Assembly: GCA_017506865.1 (NCBI GenBank)
Contig: JAFCMP010000524.1
Span: 186,001 to 250,000, forward strand
Direction: 5' to 3'
DNA length: 64,000 nt
Source: Tribonema minus
Taxonomy: Eukaryota; Sar; Xanthophyceae; Tribonematales; Tribonemataceae
Below are positions 37,801-47,358 of this stretch, piece by piece. The translations under genes were made by a program, and so were the position numbers. Numbering within the stretch: position 1 is the first letter of the stretch; each line of letters begins with the position of its first letter. The notes below the pieces were generated by a model, which saw only the letters and a program-made list of their open reading frames with translations, did not search any database and had not been told where the DNA came from.

Positions 37801-40800
37801 ACTGAATCGCAGAGCGCCTGCACTTGCGCGCGTTGCACTGCGATTGCGCGCTTGCTCACCGTAACTCATTTTATGTCGCCCCTGCCTCCGCTGTCTCTGC
37901 CCCCTGCTGCAGGCTCTGGGTCTGCCCACGGAATTCAGCGCGCGCCTGGCACGCAACACGCAGCTGGTGAGTGTCGCTGCCGATACCTGCATACCCTCAC
38001 AGTACTCAAATGGGTACGTACCCTGGCAACACCCCTGGCAATACCTGCATATACCCCTGTAGTTTGCAAGTTTCCTGTCAAGACCTACATACCCTGCGTG
38101 GAGTTCAGCGCGCGCCTGGCACGCAATACGCAGCTGGTGAGTCATTCATCACTGGCAATACCTGCATACCCTCACATACCCTGTGTGTATACTCACATAC
38201 CCTGTCCTTCGCTATGTACCCTGGCAATACCTACGTAACCTGCCAACACCTCTGGCAATACTTTCATGCCCCTGCAGTTTGTAGGTATTCTGTCAAAACC
38301 TACATACCCAGGCAATGCCTCGCACCGTGGCAATACCTGCGTACCGTGGGTTGGCCTAGTCCTATTCCTCAGGCATTACCTGCATACCCTTGCGGCATCC
38401 ACCCCCTGGCTGTAGCCCCATGCACTGAGTGCGGTGCTGCATGTGGTTATAGTTGTACCATGATAGGCGCCACTAATGCTGCAGCAGAAGTGTGTGCATC
38501 AGCATCGTCGGTCGTCGGCATAGTTTGAGCATTCCCCACCGCTGAATGCACAGAATGCTCTGTCTGACTTTCACTTCCAGCCCTTTCACCCCTGTCATCA
38601 AACGTCATTCACACTTTCCACCGCACGTCATTCACCCATTTCATCGCTTGTCATTCACCCCTTGCCAAGTGCACTATTTTGATTCTGCGACTCGCACACT
38701 TCCAGCCCTTGCACCCCTTTCATCACACGTTATTCACACTCTCATCCACCCCCTTTCATCGAATGTCGTTCACCCCTTTCTTCCTTTCAACACCATACTC
38801 AAATATGCATGCAGATCATCCAAGAGGAGACGCAAATCTGCAATGTCGCTGACCCCTGGGGCGGCAGTTACATGATGGAAGAGCTCACCCAGGAGCTTAT
38901 CAAGGGCGCTATGGACATCATCAAGGAGGCAGACGCGGCAGGGGGTATGACCAAGTACATTGAGAGCGGACGCGCCAAGCTGAGGATCGAGGAGGCAGCT
39001 ACGCGAAAGCAGGGCCGCATCGACAGTGGCAAGGAGGTCATCGTCGGCGTCAACAAGTACCGCCTGGTGAGTCACTGTTGAAGCTATTTTGTTGAACTTT
39101 GAGCAAGTGAAAGGGGCGCATTGATAGCGGGAAGGAGGTCATCGTCGGCGTCAACAAGTGTCGCCTGGTGGGTCACTGTGAACTTGTTCTGTTATCGCTT
39201 GTTGAATTTTGAGCGAGTACACAAAGAGGTTGTTGTTGGCGTCAAACACTACCGCCTGAGTCGTTGGGGTTATGTTTTTAACTTTGAGAAGTGCGTGGAG
39301 AGCGTGCGCAACTTGCTGCATACGAGTCCGCTGCTTCCAACACGATCTTTTTCGTGGATCCATTTCACTTTCATGAGCCCTTGATGCATAGTCTAGCGGC
39401 ACCCGCTATCTACAGTGTTTTGCTGCGCGCTCACTGCCAAAATACTACCGCCTGAGCCATTGAAGTCGTGTTTGAACTTCGGAAGTGCGCAACTTCCTAT
39501 GAGGCCACCGCTTTCAACCTTATCCTTTCCAAGGATCCCTTTCACTTCAATGCGCCCTTGAAGCATGATGGCACCAGCTAATGCAGGGCTTTTGGCTGCG
39601 CGCTACTGTAATCATATGGCGATGCTATCAACCAACTCCTTCAACTGTCTGTAAGCTGACGCCTGCAACCTCAACTTCAAACCTGAACAGGAGAAGGAGA
39701 ACCCTATTGAAGTTCTGCACGTGGACAACACGGCGGTCCGCATCAGCCAGACCAAGGGCATTGAGGCAGTGAAGGCCAGCAGGGACCCTAAGAAGGTGGA
39801 GGAGTGCCTGGCAAAGCTCACGGAGAGCGCCTCCATCACCAATGAGAGCACCGCCAAGGGGTCGCACCCCATGAATCTGCTCAGGCTCAGGTCAGTGCTG
39901 GAGTTGTACGATTAGCGATTTTTCTGGAGTGTGCGCGCGCTGCGCTTCGTCATAGTCAGGTGCTAGCGCAACAGTGTTCTGCTTTCGATACCGTTGCTTG
40001 CATTCCACCATGTACCTGAGCCTCTACATACCGAAGTTCTTGTGTGACATAGCTCCATCAGCACCATCTTGTGTGGCATTGCTCATCAACAGCGCCGAGG
40101 CCACACGCGCTGCACACCATGCATCTGAACCAACATACCCCCCCCTGTCTCCTGTGACATTGCTCAACAACAGCATTGAGGCAGCACGCGCCCGCTGCAC
40201 GCTGGGAGAGATCAGCTCTGCCCTGGAGGCAGTGTGGGGGCGTCACCACCCTAGGGGGTCTGTGGTGCACGGTGCCTACGGCGCAAGCTACGACAGCAAG
40301 GGGCAGGACGCAGAGTACGAGCAGGTCCTCTCGGAGGTATGTATGTATGCATGTTGGTGCTTTAAAAGTTTCTGATGTGCATACGCAAGGGACAGGAAGC
40401 AGAGTACGAGCAGGTCCTGTCCGAGGTATGTATGTATACATGTAGGTAAAGTACATGTATATATATACATTGCATATTGGGACAGGATGCGGAGTACGAG
40501 CAGGTCCTTTCCGAGGTATGTATGTATTTACGTTAAACTATACATATATGGCGCCGCTCCATTAGTGCTGGTTTGCGTTGGCCCTACTTGCGCCCTGACT
40601 CTGATGTTCATGCGCCCATTTTGACATGCAACAGCTACAGTGCTAGCAGCACAAGTGTATTTCCATTGTATTCTGCTCTTGCTGAGCGGCTATCAGCTCA
40701 GTTATTCGGCCTCTATTGTGTGCTGAGTTCTTACTTGGCGCTGTTTCATGTTGCGAAACTGCCACAGGTAGAGGCATTCGCTCAGCGGGAGGGTCGCCGC

Positions 40801-42731
40801 CCTAGGATACTGGTGGCAAAGATGGGGCAGGTATGTATTTGCATGGTGATGACAGTGCTCAAACGCATAGACTGCACCCACTTTGCATATCCAAAATAAT
40901 GAAAGCTGATGCCTCTCATTGTACACAACATGCCTACGATTCATTACACGCTGTCAAAACGGCGCTCGATTGCAGGTGACATCGTGCCCGTATGAGCCTG
41001 CCATTCATGACATGCTGTCAGACATGCTCAGCGCATCTTTGCTGAACTTGCTTGTATGAGTGCTGAACAACACACCACCCCACCAATTGCAGCTCCATTT
41101 TGAACACCTATGCATGCTTTGACTCGCACCATCGTTCCTTCAGAATGAGCGTCAAATCTCACATCAAGCACATGATCAGCACACCATTTGCTGAATTGTG
41201 ATAACACACAAACCAACCCCCCAGTCATAGCTCCATTCTGACACTTCCTGAACTGTGAGAACACGCACACCGTCCCTCACCCATAGCGCCATGCTGACAT
41301 GTGAACATTCTTTTAACTCACCACTGTGTGTATGTATGCAAACGCAGGATGGCCACGACCGTGGCGGCAAGGTGGTGGCGAGCGGCCTTGCAGATCTGGG
41401 CTACGACGTAGACGTGGGGCCCCTATTCCAGACCCCAGAGGAGGTTGCTCAGCAGGCCATTGATGCCGACGTTCACGCCATTGGTGTGAGCAGTCTGGCG
41501 GCGGGGCACAAGACCCTGGTGCCTGCGCTGATCAAGGCTCTCAAGGTGTGTGCATAGGAGGTGGACATAGTGATGAAGCATGTACTTTGAAGCAGAGGTA
41601 GATGCGCCCATACCGGTGGCATCGGCAATCTTGCTGCGCGGCACCAGATGCTCATGACAGCGTGAATTCATGTTATGAAGGTGCCTCCGTAGAGGGCTCA
41701 AGAACCAGCTTGCCACATATGCCATGGACAGCCACGCAGTGTTATGCCCAACATCGCGCTGCTGCCTAGCTCAGGGATCTGTACAAAAGCCTGTATGATA
41801 TGAGCTCCAGAGCTAATTAGACCATCGTCACCAATCGCTGATATATACGTCGACTGCGCTCTCGATAATCAGGATGCTGGAGCCGGTGACATTGCTGTGG
41901 TGGCAGGGGGTGTGATCCCCCCTGCGGACTACGACTTCCTGTACCAGGCTGGTGTCAAGTGCATCTTTGGCCCTGGCACCAAGGTACGACACTTCTTGAA
42001 GATTCATTCATTCATGAATACGTGGTGTTCGTTCAAAAACACAAATCAGGTGTTGAGGTTGTGGTTTGTGCAGACAAACATGGTATGTACCACATCTGAC
42101 AATCAAGTGCCTAAATGTTTCACTGCTAAAAGTCTTTTTAGATGGCGATTGCGTTACTGGAAGGCAGTCTTTGAAGTGGATGTCTTGATTTTGTGGCACG
42201 CAGGCCTTTTCTGTCACGGCTTTGTCTATTCGACATGTGCTGCGTGCAGCCGTGGCCACATTTCACAGGCCACCGTTCACCACCATTGGCCGCTTTGGTC
42301 TCTTTCCGTCTGATCAAGTGACCAAGTCTATGGTCAAATATGCAAATGTCATAGTCAATACATGCTGCGTGCAGCTGTCGCCACAATCCACAGGCCACCA
42401 CTCACCATTGGCCGCTTTCCTCTCTTTCCTGCTAACCGCGTGACTAAATCTATCCTCAAAAGTTCAAATGTCACTGTCAACGTGCTACGTGCAGCTGTCG
42501 CAACAATCCACATGCCACCGTTCACCATTCGTTGCTTTCCTGCTTCTTTCCTCCTTATCAGGTGACCTAGTCGGTGTTCACATGTCATTGCTTCGTGCAG
42601 CCGTCGCAGCAATGTGCAGGCCCCTGTTGACCATGCAATGCTCTCCTCTCTTTCCTGCTCACCAGGTGACCAAGTCTGCACTGGACACCCTGCGTGCAAT
42701 TGAGAAGACAGGACGCAAGGCCTCCGCATAG
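30349..42731 (+). CDS. MUT: methylmalonyl-CoA mutase, mitochondrial, adenosylcobalamin-dependent
   Basis: Isomerises (R)-methylmalonyl-CoA to succinyl-CoA. Exons: 30349-30626, 30715-30861, 31242-31329, 32102-32227, 33724-33855, 34915-34935, 35547-35607, 36038-36108, 36646-36761, 37305-37410, 37913-37966, 38815-39066, 39691-39890, 40174-40336, 40768-40830, 41348-41545, 41873-41983, 42666-42731. They total 2253 bases and 750 residues, the length of the human enzyme. Residues 1-31 are Arg/Ser-rich and fit a mitochondrial presequence. The substrate barrel shows [37 protein letters not shown] (Tyr-His of the active site), [24 protein letters not shown] and [10 protein letters not shown]. The C-terminal B12 domain has [17 protein letters not shown] with the DxHxxG cobalt ligand His at residue 629. 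It is a fused single-chain type. Introns after exons 2 and 3 begin GC. Identification and frame are very secure. Confidence 0.97.
31790..31950 (+). repeat. acceptor-side copy of mutase exon 4
   Basis: Intron end plus exon start (catcattggtg…gaccatca…ctgcag/atgtcggtgagcatgacc) at 31818-31938 repeats what lies at 32032-32150. The upstream exon piece breaks after gtgctgcctgtgctg and is frameshifted. The downstream one continues and is used. Confidence 0.93.
32404..32470 (+). repeat. donor-side copy of mutase exon 4 end
   Basis: The end of exon 4 (caagcaggagcagctgcagg gtactatccagaatgacatc/cttaag/gtgagatgaca) recurs as gacaagcaggagcagctgca…atcatcaag/gtgagatgaca, with a fully intact donor. Exon 4 is therefore bracketed by partial copies on both sides. 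Confidence 0.93.
33370..33700 (+). repeat. two acceptor-side copies of mutase exon 5
   Basis: The intron end ttgactctg…tgtgtgc…gcaggagttcatggtgcgca acac is present at about 33385-33453 and 33590-33665. It is present again, functionally, at 33695-33750. A ~50-bp block (cctactctgcataactgatc…) is itself duplicated at 33522-33605. The second upstream copy runs 15 bases further into exon sequence than the first. Confidence 0.92.
33980..34205 (+). repeat. two donor-side copies of mutase exon 5 end
   Basis: atgcccaagtacaacagcat cagcatcagcggcta acacatgcag/gtaagt at 33986-34033 and cactacaacggcatcagcat…cacatgcag/gtgagc at about 34157-34205 copy the end of exon 5. The first contains a TAA in the exon frame; both donors are intact. 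Confidence 0.92.
34855..34898 (+). repeat. (TGC)n microsatellite before a 21-nt microexon
   Basis: About fourteen uninterrupted TGC units sit 16 bases before the mutase microexon 34915-34935 (EAGADSK). The run occupies the place of the polypyrimidine tract, so its length may affect inclusion of this essential microexon. Confidence 0.9.
36330..36408. repeat. ~40-bp tandem repeat, G-rich
   Basis: Two copies of a unit ggggggaggcatggggtatg caccaatt lie in the intron between mutase exons 8 and 9. They were probably formed by replication slippage at the G-run. Confidence 0.85.
36840..36858. repeat. short interstitial telomere-like array
   Basis: Three TTAGGG units lie in the intron between mutase exons 9 and 10. 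Confidence 0.85.
37120..37300 (+). repeat. TGACTCAC minisatellite with an acceptor-side copy of mutase exon 10
   Basis: Around 37192-37234 the start of exon 10 is copied (ctgcagcctgacggagcagg atccctacaacaacatcatg) and then breaks into a run of tgactcac-like units. The functional acceptor and exon follow at 37301. Confidence 0.92.
38095..38150 (+). repeat. donor-side copy of mutase exon 11 end
   Basis: The last 40 bases of exon 11 (gaattcagcgcgcgcctggc acgcaacacgcagctg/gtgagt) are repeated at 38099-38146 with one or two changes and an intact GTGAGT donor. Confidence 0.95.
38150..38770. repeat. diverged minisatellites in mutase intron 11
   Basis: Two families are seen: variants of tggcaatacctgcataccct between about 37985 and 38400, and variants of ttcacccctttcatcgcacg tcattcac between about 38580 and 38780. 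No coding potential. Confidence 0.7.
39115..39475 (+). repeat. three progressively shorter donor-side copies of mutase exon 12
   Basis: The end of exon 12 (atcgacagtggcaaggaggt catcgtcggcgtcaacaagt accgcctg/gtgagtcact) is copied at 39118-39178 (donor GTGGGT), 39222-39263 (cgcctgagtc, donor GT lost) and 39441-39462 (only tactaccgcctgagcc). Copies get shorter and less similar with distance. Confidence 0.92.
40045..40115 (+). repeat. acceptor-side copy of mutase exon 14 start
   Basis: Segment catt gctcatcaacagcgccgagg ccacacgcgctgcac copies cattgctcaacaacag/cattgaggcagcacgcgcccgctgcac at 40158-40200, with preceding ccatcagcaccatcttgtgt versus ccc…tcctgtga. The AG acceptor is retained. Confidence 0.85.
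40380..40525 (+). repeat. two donor-side copies of mutase exon 14 end
   Basis: aaggggcaggacgcagagta cgagcaggtcctctcggag/gtatgtatgtat is copied at 40387-40438 and 40478-40528. Both keep the reading frame and a perfect donor, together with the following atgtatgta intron start. If used, they would add exon-like segments. Confidence 0.94.
41595..41690 (+). repeat. strongly decayed donor-side copy of mutase exon 16
   Basis: Blocks accggtggcatcggcaatct, gctgcgcggcaccaga and ttatgaag/gtg resemble the last 70 bases of exon 16 (attggtgtgagcagtctggc…ggcgcggggcacaaga…ctcaag/gtg). This is the oldest-looking example. Confidence 0.5.
42230..42665 (+). repeat. four ~120-bp units each ending at a copy of the last mutase acceptor
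   Basis: Units with cgtgcagctgtcgccacaat, ccacaggccacc, ttcaccattngccgctttc, ctctttcctg and a terminal (c)ag/gtgaccaagtct repeat in tandem. The first three end as atcaagtgaccaagtct, aaccgcgtgactaaatct and atcaggtgacctagtcg. The fourth (caccag/gtgaccaagtctgcactg) is joined to the final exon and is functional. Confidence 0.93.
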
Positions 42732-43793
42732 TGGTGCTCTCGCCCCCCCGCTAAGTGCCCCCCTTGACCCCCGCACACGCGCGAAGGACGGGACGCACGG
42801 CGCAACCCTGTACACCCGTAGTGTAGGCGAAGGCACATTTCCGCGCAAATGGTATGTTCGTAATTTGTCTGCACGTGTTGGGCTGCCCCCCTAACTGCAG
42901 CCAGTTGGCCCTCTTTTCGTCATGCCGGTAGCGCTCTCTTGCTCGATCTCTCTCTCTCTGCGTAAAAGTTTGTGCCTGGTCGCATGCGGCCTCCGCTCCA
43001 AGTTATGGACAAGGAGAATACACTCTGCGTGCACGGACTCTGTTGGTGAAGTGTCTCGTCATGCCATTTGGTCTTCATGCCGTGCTGCTCTGTGTTTGCT
43101 ATTGTGCCACACCTGGTGTCACGACTTGTCACCTGCAGTTGATGACTTCATGAGCTCAGGTACAAATGAATGCTCTCTGGGTCGCAGCATTTAGGCGTTT
43201 GTCTGTTGTCTCAGATGGTCACTACAAGTTGCCGGCAACACACCAGCAAGTAGCATGTATGTACTTGCATATCTATGCACATGCGTTGTGGACTTGATGT
43301 TTGCGCACTCAGTGAAGGTCCACATGAGAGAGCAAGAAGGACTAGCCACACAAGTGTCCTTGCTGCTGCTGCTGCTGCACCACTGTGCACACGGAAGCGA
43401 TCCGGGAAGACCCTATACAAAACGACATCGTGACCGCAGCCTGACATTCAAGCGGGTTGAATGGCGCAGTGGCGATGACAAGGTCACCGAGCAGGCTCAG
43501 ATGCCACATCTAAGTACATCTCCACAACACTTCACGACAAACAAGTGAACATTTACCGGAGCATGGCAATGCAGGCGGTGTTCGTATACTGGGCACATGC
43601 TCTCTGAGAGCAAAGTGGGTACTACTCGAAAAGTAGTACGTGCAATACATTGATGTAACCGTGCTCAAGCTATGTAGCCTGAGCTTGTGTGCAAGCAGCC
43701 GCCCGTGGGCGCAAGACTCATCTCCGCATCACATGAAAGCTGTTGGTAATTCCTCACTCGACAGCAGAAGAGCATGGCACCCCATTCGCCACT
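42732..43793. other. spacer between convergent mutase and minus-strand gene
   Basis: It contains 3' ends of two converging genes. A short CTG run lies near 43361-43378. An AATAAA on the plus strand at about 44026 lies further on, inside an intron of the minus-strand gene, so I do not assign it to the mutase. No coding exon is seen. Confidence 0.55.
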
Positions 43794-46760
43794 TCAATGC
43801 TCGTGTTCGATCATCAACAGCTGCAACTCCTGCAAACGATTCAAAATGGAGATGAGGGTAAGAGTATGCATGTAGGGTCAGATATTGGTGAGTGTGAGCT
43901 TGTTCAAAGCGCGGGAGCAGCCGTCATTCTTTATGAGCAGTGTTGCAGTTGAAGCAGGCCACATGCTCACTGCCCTGGGGCTGCAAACACAGTGTGGCTG
44001 TACAGATGTAAGCCGCGAGCCAGCACAATAAAGCCTGCTCATTCAAACGGAGTCAATGCACAACTTCAACTTCTTGCAAACAGTGGTTTTACAAAACAGT
44101 ATGATCGGCAGAGGGGTATGCGCTGTCGCCGCGTTGCTGCGTAAAGTACCAGGTCCATTTCAACAATCTCTCAAGTTAGCCTTCAAGCCAGGTACAGTGG
44201 CGTGCAATGGTGCAGAAAAATGCTCATTTCTGAGGACTCAACAACAACAAAAAAGGATGCCAAGCCGTGCTCACCTGTTTCAACTGCTCTACTTTGAGCC
44301 CGTTGCTGCGCATGATGGCCTGTGAGTGCAAGCGTGCAACAAGACAACCACAGGGGTGAAATATTGAGCTCCCAAGGCAGTGATTGTGGGGCAGGATGTG
44401 ACTACTGAGAGGATCTGAACCACATTGGCAAATCACCACCAACAACCTCAGGTAACCTGTGAGACAAGCAGCACGCTAATGTCTTTCCCGTGTAAAGCAC
44501 AGTTGTATACCTCTTTAGCAAAGGACTTTGATCAAAAACAGACAAGTAAAAATTACAGGCTAAAATCTAAGCAACAAGATTTATGAATGAAGATGGGATG
44601 CGTTTCTTTGAAATCAATGCGACGTTGCAAAAATAGCGCATCAGCAGCTCATGAGTGGCGCTGGCACGACCTCATTGCACCTACACAACGGGGACGACTA
44701 CTACTGTATGTGTGTACTGCAGTACAGGCAGTCACTTATGACACACACTCAACATCTGCCTTCTGGTTTTGTTGTTTTTGGCGGAAGGCTTTAGCAGGTG
44801 CGGACTACTGTCGCGTGTGTTGACTGTAGATTATGACAGCTTTACAGCAACCGCCCAGTAAGTAAGCATTAGCGGCGGCTTGTTTTGTAGTGATTCATCT
44901 CATGATGTACTTCGCGTGTCAGATGTACTTCATGTGTTCGATGAGTTGAGGTGACGTACCTGCTTCTGCTCCTCCTCCACTCCATTCAATAGCTCACTAA
45001 AACACTCCAGAGCGCTCTCCACCGCAGCCTGGCATGTAGAGTGGCCGATGATCAGAGGCGGATGTAGCAGCAGGCACAAGCGCCTGTCAGTATTCTGTAA
45101 CCAGGGGCACCACCTGCCTTGTATGACGTGTGAAGTGAATTCCGTGTCACAAATGCACGCGTTTGGCACAAATAACACCAAAACACCAAAAGATGCCAGG
45201 GTTACTGGGTCAGCGGTCATCACAAGTTCAACATCAGGGAGCCACCCCTGGCAAAACTTCAACATCAGGTAGACACCCCTTGTTGGCACCGCAACACTGC
45301 AAGGCATTTCATGACACAGAAGCCGGTTCAATTTGGAAACTTCAGTGAAAAAACGAGTCTTGACTCTGAAATGCCTGCATCGCCGCTGATTCATGTGCTC
45401 AGGGTGCCACATTGTTGGCACAGACTTGAACTTTTAGGGACTGCTACCACAAATATGGTGATGTAACTGAGCGAATCGGGTTGCCATCTCACCAACAAAC
45501 AGTGCATTGGCTTTGTTGATGCAAACGTTGCGTGAATGTAACTCCCATCACATCAAACGGGCCACAGGTGTAAGCCCCTGCTGCCATTCACCCACCTGAG
45601 CAAGGCATTGAAGACGATGCAAAATGGCACATGGTTCATCTGACTGTTTCACATCACCATGGATCATAACAAAAACTGGTGGACCACAGGTTATGAGAAG
45701 CTGCCGAGCGCACCTGTGCTGCCTTAACCTCATCATTGAAGTATGTTGTCTCCTTGCTCTCCCCGGCATACTGAATCTGCAGCAGCACATGCCAAAGCAG
45801 ACATGGTTTTGAGAGGCTGCCTCTCATGGCTGTGTTGTGCATGAAGGCGGGAATCGCTAAGGTGGAAAATCAGGTGTGCTGATAATTCCAGTGTACATTG
45901 GAACTCATATTTTTGTTGCCAACACAGATTGGTGCTCATCATCACCATGCAAGTCAGTGTGGCGCCCAAAGCCGTGCGTAAGTTGACCCAGTGTGTCGTT
46001 GACGTTCATCCTGCATGTGATATTAGCTTGAACATTCCGTAAATGTGCTCCTGCTGCTGCTGTTCAGCAAATGATGTATCCGTTCTTTCAGAAGTGTGCA
46101 GATACTTTGCGTGCTTGAGCTCCGCACGCCACAGAAGCCATTTGGTTGGCTTGCACACATTGTGCGGATGGCTACGCAGGGAGCACCTCCGCTCGAGTCG
46201 TCAAAGCGCGACTCCAGATACTTAGATTGCACTGCAGGTTCCACATCCGTAGCCTGTGTTGCGTGCATGGAACAGCATACATGCATCGTTGAATTTGCGG
46301 GTTAGTGCATATACCCAGCAGGCCTGTAGCCAGGGCTGGCTCACCTCTTCTCGCGCTTCCACAAAAAGATCATTGAACTCATCCATCTTCCGCCGTATCG
46401 CTTCATCATTGTTATACACTGCAAAGCTTCGCGTACTGCCCCAAGGGCTCGCCAGACGGCTGCTGCGTAGCAGGGCTTGTCCGTGAAGCGAATGCAGAGA
46501 TCTACACGCCGCTGGCACTGTGGCAGTTGGTCGGCCGCACACGGCGACTGCAGGCAGAGCGAGCGAATGGGAGCGAACGTCGACGTGAAGATCGATTGCG
46601 GTTGCGGTATTACAAGCAGCTTTCACAACAGCGAATGTACGACATGCATCAAATCCAGGCTTTCGGGTTGAAGCACCTTGACAAGAAGCTCAAAGGCTGG
46701 CCACCCACCTGATCGTCCAATGTTCAACAACGTAGCCGCTGCTGCTCTTCGAGTTGCCAT
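43794..46760 (-). CDS. small mitochondrion-targeted helical protein, 6 exons, function unknown
   Basis: Minus-strand exons in coding order: 46760-46709, 46547-46345, 45776-45714, 45028-44960, 44319-44275, 43829-43794. They give 468 bases and 155 residues, with all phases closing. The start MATRRAAAATLLNIGRS and the following Arg/Ser/Ala-rich stretch to about residue 60 look like a mitochondrial presequence. The rest is acidic and alpha-helical: NNDEAIRRKMDEFNDLFVEA, ETTYFNDEVKAAQ, ALECFSELLNGVEEEQKQ, RSNGLKVEQLKQELQLL. I recall a conserved small eukaryotic family with the same order (DEF-LF-EA, then YFN, then GLK-EQLK), but I cannot name it. It diverges from the membrane-protein gene at 47359 and converges with the mutase. 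The exon structure is firm, the role unknown. Confidence 0.85.
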
Positions 46761-47358
46761 CTTGCTTATAAAATGCGCACCAGCTTCCGTCAGAAGATTT
46801 AGTTGAAGTTGATTGCCTGAAAATAGTTTTGAACTTCTTGGATGAGTAACGGCTTTTTTTTCTTTAGGTGGAATATAGTGTGAGGTGAAGGTGGGTGTGT
46901 CGATTGTGCATACACAGCCGATGGCTTCATACACATCACCCGATGGCTCATAACCAACGCTTTGGCAGCACTATACGTTTGTATGCCACATGCTGCGTCT
47001 TCGTTGCCCGCTGCGAAGCAACCGGAAGACGAAGGCGGATAGATTATGCGCTGTGTCACGTAACGACCTTACTGTTGCCCAGCAGCAAGGGTCATTGAGC
47101 GCATTACGCCTAGACCGACGTCCGGAGATCCGTGCGAGGCGGGCATTTATCAGCGATAAAGCACAAACACAGAACCTCCCCACGGAACGCAGCGCGTAAT
47201 GCCTCAGCCAGGTAGCGCAGCTCTGCACTGAGAGCGACGAACAATTGCCGCTAGGAAGAAGTACGCCGTCTGTGCCGGGGACCAACTGCTAGCGGAAAGT
47301 CTCCACGTGCTCGTAGCTTGCTTGGGGCAGCAACGGTTGCAGCACGCAGGGCGTCGTC
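46761..47358. promoter_or_regulatory. 600-bp divergent intergenic region, candidate bidirectional promoter
   Basis: It lies between the start codons of the minus-strand mitochondrial gene and the plus-strand membrane-protein gene. A block cgtaacgaccttactgttgc … agcgataaagca (47057-47164) is conserved in the second copy at about 55716-55828, although exons nearby have decayed. That could reflect a promoter or simply recent duplication. Confidence 0.4.
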
